A stretch of DNA of 64,000 bases. It comes from Paraburkholderia heleia NBRC 101817 (GTDB lineage: Bacteria > Pseudomonadota > Gammaproteobacteria > Burkholderiales > Burkholderiaceae). The first letter of the stretch is position 1, and the number at the start of each line of letters is the position of its first letter. The notes beneath the pieces were generated by a model, which did no database searches, was not told where the DNA came from, and saw only the letters and a list, made by a program, of their open reading frames with translations. Location: NCBI RefSeq assembly GCF_000739775.1, contig NZ_BBJH01000027.1, positions 62,001 through 126,000 on the forward strand, written 5' to 3'. Both the position numbers and the translations under genes were made by a program. Positions 8,926-15,598 of the stretch are shown here, one piece after another.

Positions 8926-9581
8926 GCTCTGCGTTCCTCGGCGAATCTCGACAGCAAGCCGCTGCCGCCTTCGATCACGAGGCAGATGGCCCAGTACAGC
9001 AGCACAGCCGTGATGAACGCGGCGAACGGGATGAAATAAGTGGCCTGAATACCGTTCATCTGGTGCGTGAGCTCGTCAACCGCGATTACCGTGAGGAACG
9101 CGCTGTCCTTGACGATCTGCACGAGTTGATTGCCGATCATCGGCAAGGCGACTGTAAAGACCTGCGGCAGGATGATGCGCCGGACCAGCCCGAACCCGTG
9201 AAAGCCATAGGCCCGCGCGGCTTCGATCATCGGCGTGGGCAAGCCGGCCCAGGCGCCGCGCAACAACTCCGCCATGTAGGCCGTGTTGTAGAGGACCAAC
9301 GCGACGGCGCCCGCCCACCAGTTCGACATGCGAATGCCTGCCGTCGGGAGGCCGAAATAGATCAGATAGACAAACAACAGGAAAGGCGCGCAGCGCATGG
9401 CGTCCACATAGAGCATGGCAAGCCGCGCAATCGCCGGGCGTCTCGACATCAGCGCGGGCGTGAGCAGCGCGCCCAGAACCAGCGACGCGACGGCCGCCAC
9501 CGCGAGCAGGCCGAGCGTGTCGAACAGGCCCGACAACACGTCCGCGCGCTGTTGCCAGATGATCAGAAAGTTCTCCGTCAC
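8922..9581 (-). CDS. ABC transporter permease, His/Glu/Gln/Arg/opine family
   Basis: 219 residues with about five membrane helices, beginning with the conserved FDTLGLLAVAAVASLVLGA segment. The cytoplasmic EAA-type loop (EAARAYGFHGFGLVRRIILPQ) contacts the ATPase. It overlaps the other permease and the ATPase by 4 bp each, giving a heterodimeric channel. Inner membrane. Confidence 0.92.
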   Translation of the reverse strand: MTENFLIIWQQRADVLSGLFDTLGLLAVAAVASLVLGALLTPALMSRRPAIARLAMLYVDAMRCAPFLLFVYLIYFGLPTAGIRMSNWWAGAVALVLYNTAYMAELLRGAWAGLPTPMIEAARAYGFHGFGLVRRIILPQVFTVALPMIGNQLVQIVKDSAFLTVIAVDELTHQMNGIQATYFIPFAAFITAVLLYWAICLVIEGGSGLLSRFAEERRA

Positions 9582-10222
9582 GCGCGGGCCTCCAGGGGTT
9601 GGCGGCGCTCGATCATACGCTGAGCCTTGATGAGCACGAACACGATCAGCCCGTAAATGACCAGCGCAAAAGCGAAAGGCGGCAGCGGATCATACGTGCG
9701 CGCGCCGACACGCAGGGCCGCGCGCGTGATCTCGACGATGCCGATGACCGCCACCGCGGGCGTCGACTTGATCTGCAAGGTCATCTCGTTGACGAGGCCG
9801 GGCAGGCTCGCCCGCCAGATCTGCGGCATCACGATGCGGCGAAAGCGCAGGCTGCGCGGCATGGCAAAAGCCAGAGCGGCATCGTATTGATCGCGGGGAA
9901 AGTTCATGAGCGCCGCGCGCCAGATTTCGCAGTTGAATGCGGCGGTGCTGATGGTGAGCGCGAGAATCGCGGCGGGTGTGGGGTCGAGCGAGATGCCGAA
10001 CTGCGGCAGCGCGAAGAAGATCAGCAGCGTGAGCGTCACGGCGGGGCACGAGCGGATGAGACTCACGTAAGCGACCACGAGGCGGTGGAGAAACGGCACG
10101 CGCGCCCAGCGGACAAGCGCGAGCGCGAGGCCCAGCGGCACGCCGGCCACGATGCTGGCGACCGAAAGAACCACGGTCGCCAGCGCGCCCTGAGCGATGC
10201 TCCAGTAATCGAAGGCGTTCAT
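9578..10222 (-). CDS. ABC transporter permease, His/Glu/Gln/Arg/opine family
   Basis: 214 residues from ATG 10222 (MNAFDYWSIAQGALATVVLS). The open frame continues upstream through the binding-protein gene, but homology begins here. The EAA-like loop reads DAALAFAMPRSLRFRRIVMPQ. It pairs with the second permease to form the importer channel. The gap to the binding-protein gene is 29 bp. Confidence 0.92.
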   Translation of the reverse strand: MNAFDYWSIAQGALATVVLSVASIVAGVPLGLALALVRWARVPFLHRLVVAYVSLIRSCPAVTLTLLIFFALPQFGISLDPTPAAILALTISTAAFNCEIWRAALMNFPRDQYDAALAFAMPRSLRFRRIVMPQIWRASLPGLVNEMTLQIKSTPAVAVIGIVEITRAALRVGARTYDPLPPFAFALVIYGLIVFVLIKAQRMIERRQPLEARA

Positions 10223-10251
10223 CGATGCACAATCGCAAAGGCGTTCAGATG

Positions 10252-11121
10252 TCAGTTGACGGACTGCGGCATGTCTTTGTAGCTCGCGCCGAGCCACTTC
10301 TGCTGAAGCTGATACATCTCGCCGCTCTTGCGCAACTCGAGCAGCGCGGAGTCGACCATCTTCAGCACGTCGGTGTTGCCCTTTTTCACGGCCCACGCAA
10401 TGTAGGTCGGCTTGCCGATTGCCTGCCCGACCGTGAACGCGTCGGGGTGCGTCTTCACGAGCGAGTTCAGGCTGATCTGCGTGTTGGCGACGGCGTCGAC
10501 GCGGCCGAGGCCGAGGTCCTGATAGGCCTCCGGATACGACTGATATTCGACGATCTGCTTGAGGCCGTTGCCGCCGTGCCTCTTCTTCAGCTGCTCGTCG
10601 AAGAGTTTGAGGTCCGCGAGCATGGCGCTGCCCGTTTCCGCGCCGACGACCTTGCCGACGAGGTCGTCCGGCGTCTTGATCGGCGAGCCCTTGCGCGTGG
10701 CATAGAACGTGACGGCCTCGCAGGTTGGCGAAGCGAAGTCGAAGGTCTTCTTGCGCTCGTCGGTGACGAGCACGGCCGTGAGCGCCATGTCGTACTTGCC
10801 GGTCGTCACGCCCGGGAGGATGCCGGACCACGGCATGACCTGCTGCTTCACGTCGACCCCGATTTTCTTTCGCACCAGCGCGAGCAGTTCGTTGTCGTAG
10901 CCGGTGTTCTTGCCGTTATCGACGAACTCGAACGGATTGTAGTCATCCTCGGTCGCGACGCTCAGATAGCCGCGCGCCTTGATTTCCTCGATGCTGGCCC
11001 CGTAGCTCGCATGGCTGATGCTGAAGGTGGCGACAAGTGCGAGCGCGCCGGCGCGCAGGAGCATGACCGTGGTGCGCTGTTTCGACTGACCGGGAACGCG
11101 GCGGGTGAGACGGACTGGCAT
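10252..11121 (-). CDS. ABC transporter periplasmic solute-binding protein (family 3)
   Basis: 289 residues from ATG 11121, which has an AAGGGG ribosome site; a longer in-frame start lacks one. A basic N-terminus and hydrophobic segment (LLRAGALALVATFSISHASYGA) form the signal peptide. The mature protein shows the family-3 pattern GYLSVATEDDYNPFEFVD, then TERKK-type linker strands and VGAETGSAM. It captures a small polar solute and delivers it to the two permeases downstream. First gene of the operon, preceded by a sigma-54-like promoter. Confidence 0.92.
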   Translation of the reverse strand: MPVRLTRRVPGQSKQRTTVMLLRAGALALVATFSISHASYGASIEEIKARGYLSVATEDDYNPFEFVDNGKNTGYDNELLALVRKKIGVDVKQQVMPWSGILPGVTTGKYDMALTAVLVTDERKKTFDFASPTCEAVTFYATRKGSPIKTPDDLVGKVVGAETGSAMLADLKLFDEQLKKRHGGNGLKQIVEYQSYPEAYQDLGLGRVDAVANTQISLNSLVKTHPDAFTVGQAIGKPTYIAWAVKKGNTDVLKMVDSALLELRKSGEMYQLQQKWLGASYKDMPQSVN

Positions 11122-11196
11122 GAAGAACCCCTTAGGTGTTGGATGATGACCGTCGAATCGATAATTCGTCCTGGTACTCACGATTCACCCTGGATC

Positions 11197-11214
11197 ATGC
11201 AAGTGGTATGCCAA
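11197..11214 (-). promoter_or_regulatory. Sigma-54-type promoter for the ABC importer operon
   Basis: On the minus strand the sequence TTGGCATACCACTTGCAT has GG and GC separated by exactly 10 bases and matches the -24/-12 consensus (TTGGCAY-N5-TTGCA). Transcription would begin near 11187, about 66 bases before the binding-protein start. No comparably good sigma-70 promoter was noticed. Confidence 0.65.
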
Positions 11215-11282
11215 CGATCTTGTTTTGTCGCCGGAGCCCCGATGCCATGGCCGCGCAGGCCGATCATCCGAACATGCCGCAA

Positions 11283-11302
11283 ATATGTGGTGCACCACAT
11301 AT
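11283..11302. promoter_or_regulatory. 20-bp perfect palindrome, candidate regulator site
   Basis: ATATGTGGTGCACCACATAT is a perfect palindrome centred about 105 bp upstream of the predicted sigma-54 start of the ABC operon. That is the usual place for an enhancer-bound activator. Its TGGTGCACCA core also resembles FadR/GntR-type operators. It lies between the MFS stop and the ABC promoter. Confidence 0.6.
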
Positions 11303-11316
11303 GTTTGCCAGGCTTG

Positions 11317-12639
11317 CTATTCGTGCATTCTCGCACCGATATACGACATGCCCGCCGCCTTCTGAAGGAAGCGCGCGCGCATCGGCTTGAGCACGAACAT
11401 CGCCAGCACCGCGGTGAGGATGTCCAGCGCGATCGCCACGCTGAACACCGGGACCCAGCTTCCCGCATGCAGATGCAGCAGCGCGGCAAGCGGTCCGCCG
11501 AAGATCGAGCCGATGCCCTGCGAAATGTACAGCCAGCCGTAGTTCTCCGTGGCATGGCGCGTGCCGAACGTGTCCGTCAGCGTGGAAGGAAAGAGCGAGA
11601 AGATCTCGCCCCAGCCGAAGAAGACCACGCCCGAGAGCAGCACGAACAATACGGCGTTCTCGCGCGTCAGGAGCCACAGCGCCATGGCGACGCCTTCGAG
11701 CGCGAAGGCGAAGAACATGGTGTTTTCGCGCCCGAAGCGGTCCGACACCCAGCCGAACAGCGGACGCGTAAGGCCATTGGTGAAGCGGTCGATGGTGAGC
11801 GCGAGCGGCAGTGCCGCCATGCCGAACACGACGACCTTCGTGATGCCGAAGTCGGCGGCAAAGGTCGCCATCTGCGAGGTGACCATGAGGCCCGACGTGG
11901 ACATCATCGTCATCATCGCGAACATGAGCCAGAAAAGCGGCGAGCGCATCATCTGCGAGGGACGCAGGTTCGGCACGCCCGATGCCGCCGGCGCGGGCGC
12001 AGACGTCTGCGCCGGCGGGACATCACGCGGCACGCGCAAGCCCTGCGAGGCAAGAAAGCCCACGACGGCGAAGGCGATGCCAAAGATCCACAGGGTGGCG
12101 TCGAGGCCGCGCGACGCGAGCGAAGCCGAGATCGGAAAGGTCGTGACGATGGCGCCCATGCCGTAACCCGCCGCCACCGCGCCCGCCGCAAAGCCGCGGC
12201 GATCGGGGAACCAGCGCACCATGAGGCCGACCACGCCAACGTAGACGATGCCCGTGCCCAGCCCGCCGACGAGACCGTACGTGAGATACAGCATCGACGT
12301 GCTCGTGACCATTGATGCCAGCACCCAGCTCAGGCCCGACATCACCGTGCCGAGCGAGATCAGCAGGCGCGGTCCGAAGCGGTCGATCAGCTTGCCCTGA
12401 AACGGCGAAAAGAACGTCTGCAGGATGATGAGCAACGAGAACGTCACCTGCAATTCGGGCAGCGGTACGCCGAGCTTCGCCGACAACGGTTTGGTCAGGA
12501 GCGTCCACACATATTGCGGGCTGGAAATCGCCATCATGCAGAGCAGGCCCAGACCAAGCTGAAGCCAGCGATTGTGCGCGGCCACGGCGGGCGCATTGGC
12601 GGCCGCATGGTCTTGCAGCGTCTGGATGCGTGTGTTCAT
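11317..12639 (-). CDS. MFS transporter, oxalate/formate antiporter-like
   Basis: 440 residues, twelve predicted helices. The OxlT-like pattern is visible: PQYVWTLLTKPLSAKLGVP, LIDRFGPRLLISLGTVMSG, GLGTGIVYVGVVGLMVRWFPDRRG and WGEIFSLFPSTLTDTFG. ATG 12639 is preferred over ATG 12645 because the GGGGA ribosome site sits 6 bases before it. OxlT-type carriers exchange small carboxylates. Next to an oxamate amidohydrolase-like gene it may export oxalate or formate, or import the substrate. Inner membrane. Confidence 0.85.
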   Translation of the reverse strand: MNTRIQTLQDHAAANAPAVAAHNRWLQLGLGLLCMMAISSPQYVWTLLTKPLSAKLGVPLPELQVTFSLLIILQTFFSPFQGKLIDRFGPRLLISLGTVMSGLSWVLASMVTSTSMLYLTYGLVGGLGTGIVYVGVVGLMVRWFPDRRGFAAGAVAAGYGMGAIVTTFPISASLASRGLDATLWIFGIAFAVVGFLASQGLRVPRDVPPAQTSAPAPAASGVPNLRPSQMMRSPLFWLMFAMMTMMSTSGLMVTSQMATFAADFGITKVVVFGMAALPLALTIDRFTNGLTRPLFGWVSDRFGRENTMFFAFALEGVAMALWLLTRENAVLFVLLSGVVFFGWGEIFSLFPSTLTDTFGTRHATENYGWLYISQGIGSIFGGPLAALLHLHAGSWVPVFSVAIALDILTAVLAMFVLKPMRARFLQKAAGMSYIGARMHE

Positions 12640-12689
12640 ATGCATTCCCCGTTTTGATACGGAATTAAAAGGACGAAAATCTCCCTCCA

Positions 12690-12708
12690 GTCCGGCGCAA
12701 TGCCGGAC
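12690..12708 (-). terminator. Weak hairpin between hpxW-like gene and MFS gene
   Basis: GTCCGGC-GCAAT-GCCGGAC forms a 7-bp stem downstream of the amidohydrolase stop. On the minus strand a TTTT run occurs only 9-10 bases after the stem, so it may attenuate read-through rather than stop it. Confidence 0.35.
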
Positions 12709-12763
12709 CGGATGGTGAGACAGCTTCAGTTGCGTGCTGCGGGTGCTGCTGCGCCCGTGTGCG

Positions 12764-14407
12764 CTACCAGCCTGCGGCGGCGCCGTCGCTGCGCGGATCG
12801 TGGCCGGCTTCGAACAATCCGTCTGGATAACGAACGATTGCCCCGGCGTGGCCCATCGCTTCGTCGTAGGCGGCGAGCACTTCCACGTCGTGGCCGAGCG
12901 CGCGCAATGCGTCGACGGTCTGCGCGGGGAAGCGCGCTTCGAGCTTCAACGAATCGGTGGACTGGCCCCAGGTGCGGCCGAGCAGCCAGCGCGGCGCGTC
13001 GATCGCGGCCTGCGGATTCCAGCCGAAGTTCGCGATGCGCGAGAACACCGCGCTTTGCGACTGGGGCTGGCCGTCGCCGCCCATGTTGCCGTAGACCATC
13101 GTGCGCCCGTCGGCGAACTGGGCGAGCGCCGGATTGAGCGTGTGGAAAGGACGGCGGCCCGGCATGAGCGGATTGAGCGACGACGCGTCGAGCGAAAAAC
13201 TACAGCCGCGGTTCTGCCAGTTGATGCCCGAGTTCGGCAGCACGATGCCGCTGCCGAACTCGTGATAGATGCTCTGGATGAAGCTGACGGCCACGCCGTC
13301 GCGATCGATCACGCCCATCCAGACCGTGTCGCCGGGGCCGCGGCCCTGCCCCCACGGCGCGGCGCGCGACATCGACACCTGCCGTGCCAGCGCGTCGAGC
13401 GCGGCAGGTTCGAGTTGTGCGACCGCGTCGATGCGCATGTGGTCGGGATCGGTCACATGCGCGTCGCGCACCTTGAAGGCGAGCTTGGTCGCTTCAACGC
13501 ACGCGTGCACGAACTCGGGGCCGAGCGGATCCATGCCGTCTGCCAGCACGCGATCCAGCACGCCGAGAATCAGCAGCGACACGAGACCCTGCGTGGGCGG
13601 CGGCATGTTGTACACGGTGCCGAGCGTGTGCTTGAGCGCAAGCGGCGTGCGTTCGCGGGCGCGGTGGCGCTCGAGGTCTTCCAGCGTGACGAGCGTTTCC
13701 AGCGACGCCAGGTCGCTTGCGATGCTGCGTGCGAGATCGCCGCGATAGAAGTCGTCGAGTCCGGCGTCGGCGAGTTGTTGCAGCGTCGCGGCAAGACGCG
13801 CGTTGCAGAAGCGCTCGCCGGTTTGCGGCGCGCGCGAGTCGGGCATGAAGGTCTGCGCGAAGCCGGGCACGCCTTGCAGTTCGCCGCCTTTGCCCGCGAC
13901 GCAGTCGGCGTGGCTGCGTGTGACCGGAACGCCGTGCCTCGCGTAGTGAATGGCGTCTTCGAGCAGGCGTGCGACGGGCATCCGCCCGCCGAGCGCGTCT
14001 TGCGAGAAGCGCTGCGCGAAGTCCCACCCGGAGACCGTGCCCGCGACCGTGTTGGCCGCGAGCGGGCCGCGCGCCGGAACCGCGGCGAGACCGAGCGAGC
14101 GATACGTGTCGATGTCCGCACGCATCGCCGCCGCGCCGCACGCCTCGATGCCGATGGGTGCGTGGCCCGGGCGCGAGATCAGCCAGAAGCCGTCCCCGCC
14201 GATGCTGTTCATGTGCGGATAGACCACCGCGATGGTCGCAGCGGCGGCGATCATCGCTTCGACCGCGTTGCCGCCTTCGCGCAGGACGGCGAGCGCGCTT
14301 TGCGACGCAAGCGCATGCGGCGCGACCGCCATGCCGCGCGAACCGCGTGTGGGGTTGAGTGTGCTGGCCGCGCCGTGCGCGTTTGCTGCGGAGACTTCCA
14401 GAGGCAT
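12764..14407 (-). CDS. hpxW: Gamma-glutamyltransferase-family hydrolase, HpxW (oxamate amidohydrolase)-like
   Basis: 547 residues from ATG 14407 (AAGGAAA site 8 bases upstream). This Ntn-hydrolase family makes one polypeptide that cleaves itself before a catalytic Thr. That residue is Thr361 in GPGDTVWMGVIDRDG, which splits the protein into about 360 and 187 residues. The GDTVW motif is the HpxW type, not the TTH motif of true Ggt. HpxW of Klebsiella converts oxamate to oxalate and ammonia. No signal peptide is seen, which fits a cytoplasmic HpxW rather than periplasmic Ggt. The HpxZ-like gene and amidase on the facing operon support this assignment. Confidence 0.8.
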   Translation of the reverse strand: MPLEVSAANAHGAASTLNPTRGSRGMAVAPHALASQSALAVLREGGNAVEAMIAAAATIAVVYPHMNSIGGDGFWLISRPGHAPIGIEACGAAAMRADIDTYRSLGLAAVPARGPLAANTVAGTVSGWDFAQRFSQDALGGRMPVARLLEDAIHYARHGVPVTRSHADCVAGKGGELQGVPGFAQTFMPDSRAPQTGERFCNARLAATLQQLADAGLDDFYRGDLARSIASDLASLETLVTLEDLERHRARERTPLALKHTLGTVYNMPPPTQGLVSLLILGVLDRVLADGMDPLGPEFVHACVEATKLAFKVRDAHVTDPDHMRIDAVAQLEPAALDALARQVSMSRAAPWGQGRGPGDTVWMGVIDRDGVAVSFIQSIYHEFGSGIVLPNSGINWQNRGCSFSLDASSLNPLMPGRRPFHTLNPALAQFADGRTMVYGNMGGDGQPQSQSAVFSRIANFGWNPQAAIDAPRWLLGRTWGQSTDSLKLEARFPAQTVDALRALGHDVEVLAAYDEAMGHAGAIVRYPDGLFEAGHDPRSDGAAAGW

Positions 14408-14416
14408 TGACGTTTC

Positions 14417-14426
14417 CTTGTATACA
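14417..14426. promoter_or_regulatory. GntR-type operator candidate
   Basis: TTGTATACAA is a perfect 10-bp palindrome just upstream of the hpxW-like ribosome site and downstream of the GntR/FCD regulator gene. FCD-type GntR proteins often bind TNGTATACNA-like sites. Bound protein would block transcription or translation start of hpxW. Confidence 0.55.
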
Positions 14427-14439
14427 ACGAAATTCGTCA

Positions 14440-14457
14440 AAGCCAGATCCGTGCCAG
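14440..14457 (-). promoter_or_regulatory. Sigma-54-like promoter for hpxW
   Basis: Minus-strand ACTGGCACGGATCTGGCT has a full TGGCACG -24 element and GG-N10-GC spacing; the -12 element is TGGC instead of TTGC. Start would fall near 14429, placing the TTGTATACAA palindrome at about +4 to +13. Confidence 0.4.
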
Positions 14458-14542
14458 TACCTCGTAAAAACCCTGGTAAGGCTTGCTGGGCAAGGTTTTC
14501 AGCGCCACGGCACGCGACGTGCTGCGGCGGCGTGCCATGCCG

Positions 14543-15325
14543 TCAGATGGTGCGCCGAGGCCGCGCCGGTGCCGCAACCGTGGCTTTGCGCCCCGGCTCG
14601 GTGCGTGCCGCGATCAACCGCTGCATGGTGAGACCGTTCACGCTGGCCTGGCTGCCGCCGATGTGACGCGAGACGAGTTCGACGCTCAACGCGCTGTCGC
14701 CACGGCGAATGGCGTCGAGAATGGCCGCATGCTCCTCGTAGGTTTCGGCAATGCCGTCGCCGTGCACGAGATCGAGGCGGCGCACGACGCGGATGCGGTC
14801 GGTCACGCGCCGCATCGTCGAGGTCAGTTCGTCGTTGCCCGCGGCCTCGACCAGCGCGTGATGCAGCGCTTCGTCGAGTTCGACGAGCTTGCGGCCATCG
14901 GTAATGCGCTGCGTGCGGCCGACCTTCCAGACGCGATCGAGCGCATCGAGCAGAAGATGGAGCCCCGCTTGCGGCGCTTCGCCGTTGCAGAGCTTGCGCA
15001 CCGCGAAGGTTTCGATCATCTGGCGCATTTCGTAAAGGTCGTCGAAGCGCTTGTTGTCGATCGGCACGACTTCCCAGCCGCCGCGCACGTAGCCCTGCAT
15101 CAGGCCATCGCTTTGCAGGCGCTGCAATGCTTCGCGCGCGGGCGTGCGGGAAACCGCGAAGCGCTCCGCGATGGCGCCTTCCGTGAGCCGGTCGCCCGGC
15201 AGGAGGTGCATGTCGAAGATTTCGTCGCGCAGCGTGTAGTAGACGCGATCCGCCCGCGAAAGCGCGGCGTCCGGCGCAATCGCGAGGCTTTGTTCCAGCG
15301 TCATGTTCGGCTTGATGTCGGGCAT
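14543..15325 (-). CDS. GntR family transcriptional regulator, FCD domain
   Basis: 260 residues from ATG 15325. The N-terminal winged helix is clear (DRVYYTLRDEIFDMHLLPGDRLTEGAIAERF is its first part, then SRTPAREALQRLQSDGLM). The all-helical C-terminal FCD domain carries metal/ligand residues in ELDEALHHALVEAAGND and EEHAAILDAIRRGD. It heads the minus-strand run gntR-hpxW-MFS-ABC, so it most likely controls these genes in response to a pathway acid. No strong ribosome site is visible at 15325, so the exact start is uncertain. Confidence 0.9.
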   Translation of the reverse strand: MPDIKPNMTLEQSLAIAPDAALSRADRVYYTLRDEIFDMHLLPGDRLTEGAIAERFAVSRTPAREALQRLQSDGLMQGYVRGGWEVVPIDNKRFDDLYEMRQMIETFAVRKLCNGEAPQAGLHLLLDALDRVWKVGRTQRITDGRKLVELDEALHHALVEAAGNDELTSTMRRVTDRIRVVRRLDLVHGDGIAETYEEHAAILDAIRRGDSALSVELVSRHIGGSQASVNGLTMQRLIAARTEPGRKATVAAPARPRRTI

Positions 15326-15403
15326 GGTCGGAAAGCTTATCAAAGGAGCCCGCGCGACGGAAAAGAATCGCGATCGCGAATTCGCCCCACAATCCGGCCA
15401 CAT

Positions 15404-15413
15404 TTGGTGCACC
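15404..15413. promoter_or_regulatory. GGTGCACC palindrome upstream of gntR
   Basis: TTGGTGCACC shares the GGTGCACC core with the 20-bp palindrome at 11283-11302. It lies about 80 bp before the gntR start in the gap shared with the divergent GGDEF/EAL gene, so it could be the regulator's own site. Confidence 0.4.
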
Positions 15414-15598
15414 CGGGCACCACGCCGAAGCAAGCGCGCATCAACGCAGTGAATTGATTTTGGCACGTTAAAGTTGCCGTAACCTGTTGCCGTTACGCAA
15501 GAGTCAAGTGCGCTCCGGCGTGAGCCGCTTGCTCTCAGTCGCGCCGTTTGTTCGGTCATGAAGATGGCGCAATTTCCGGTGTCGTTTTGGCGCGTCCG

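Noticed and set aside
9578..10831. 417-codon frame covering a permease and part of the binding-protein gene
   Set aside because: Only the part from 10222 downward matches a permease; the upstream part is antisense or off-frame to the binding-protein gene.
10225..12315. 696-codon plus-strand frame
   Set aside because: It runs antisense to the binding-protein and MFS genes, has His/Arg-rich composition and no domain.
15461..15477. TGGCACG ... TTGC as a sigma-54 promoter for the GGDEF/EAL gene
   Set aside because: GG and GC are 12 bases apart, two more than sigma-54 tolerates.
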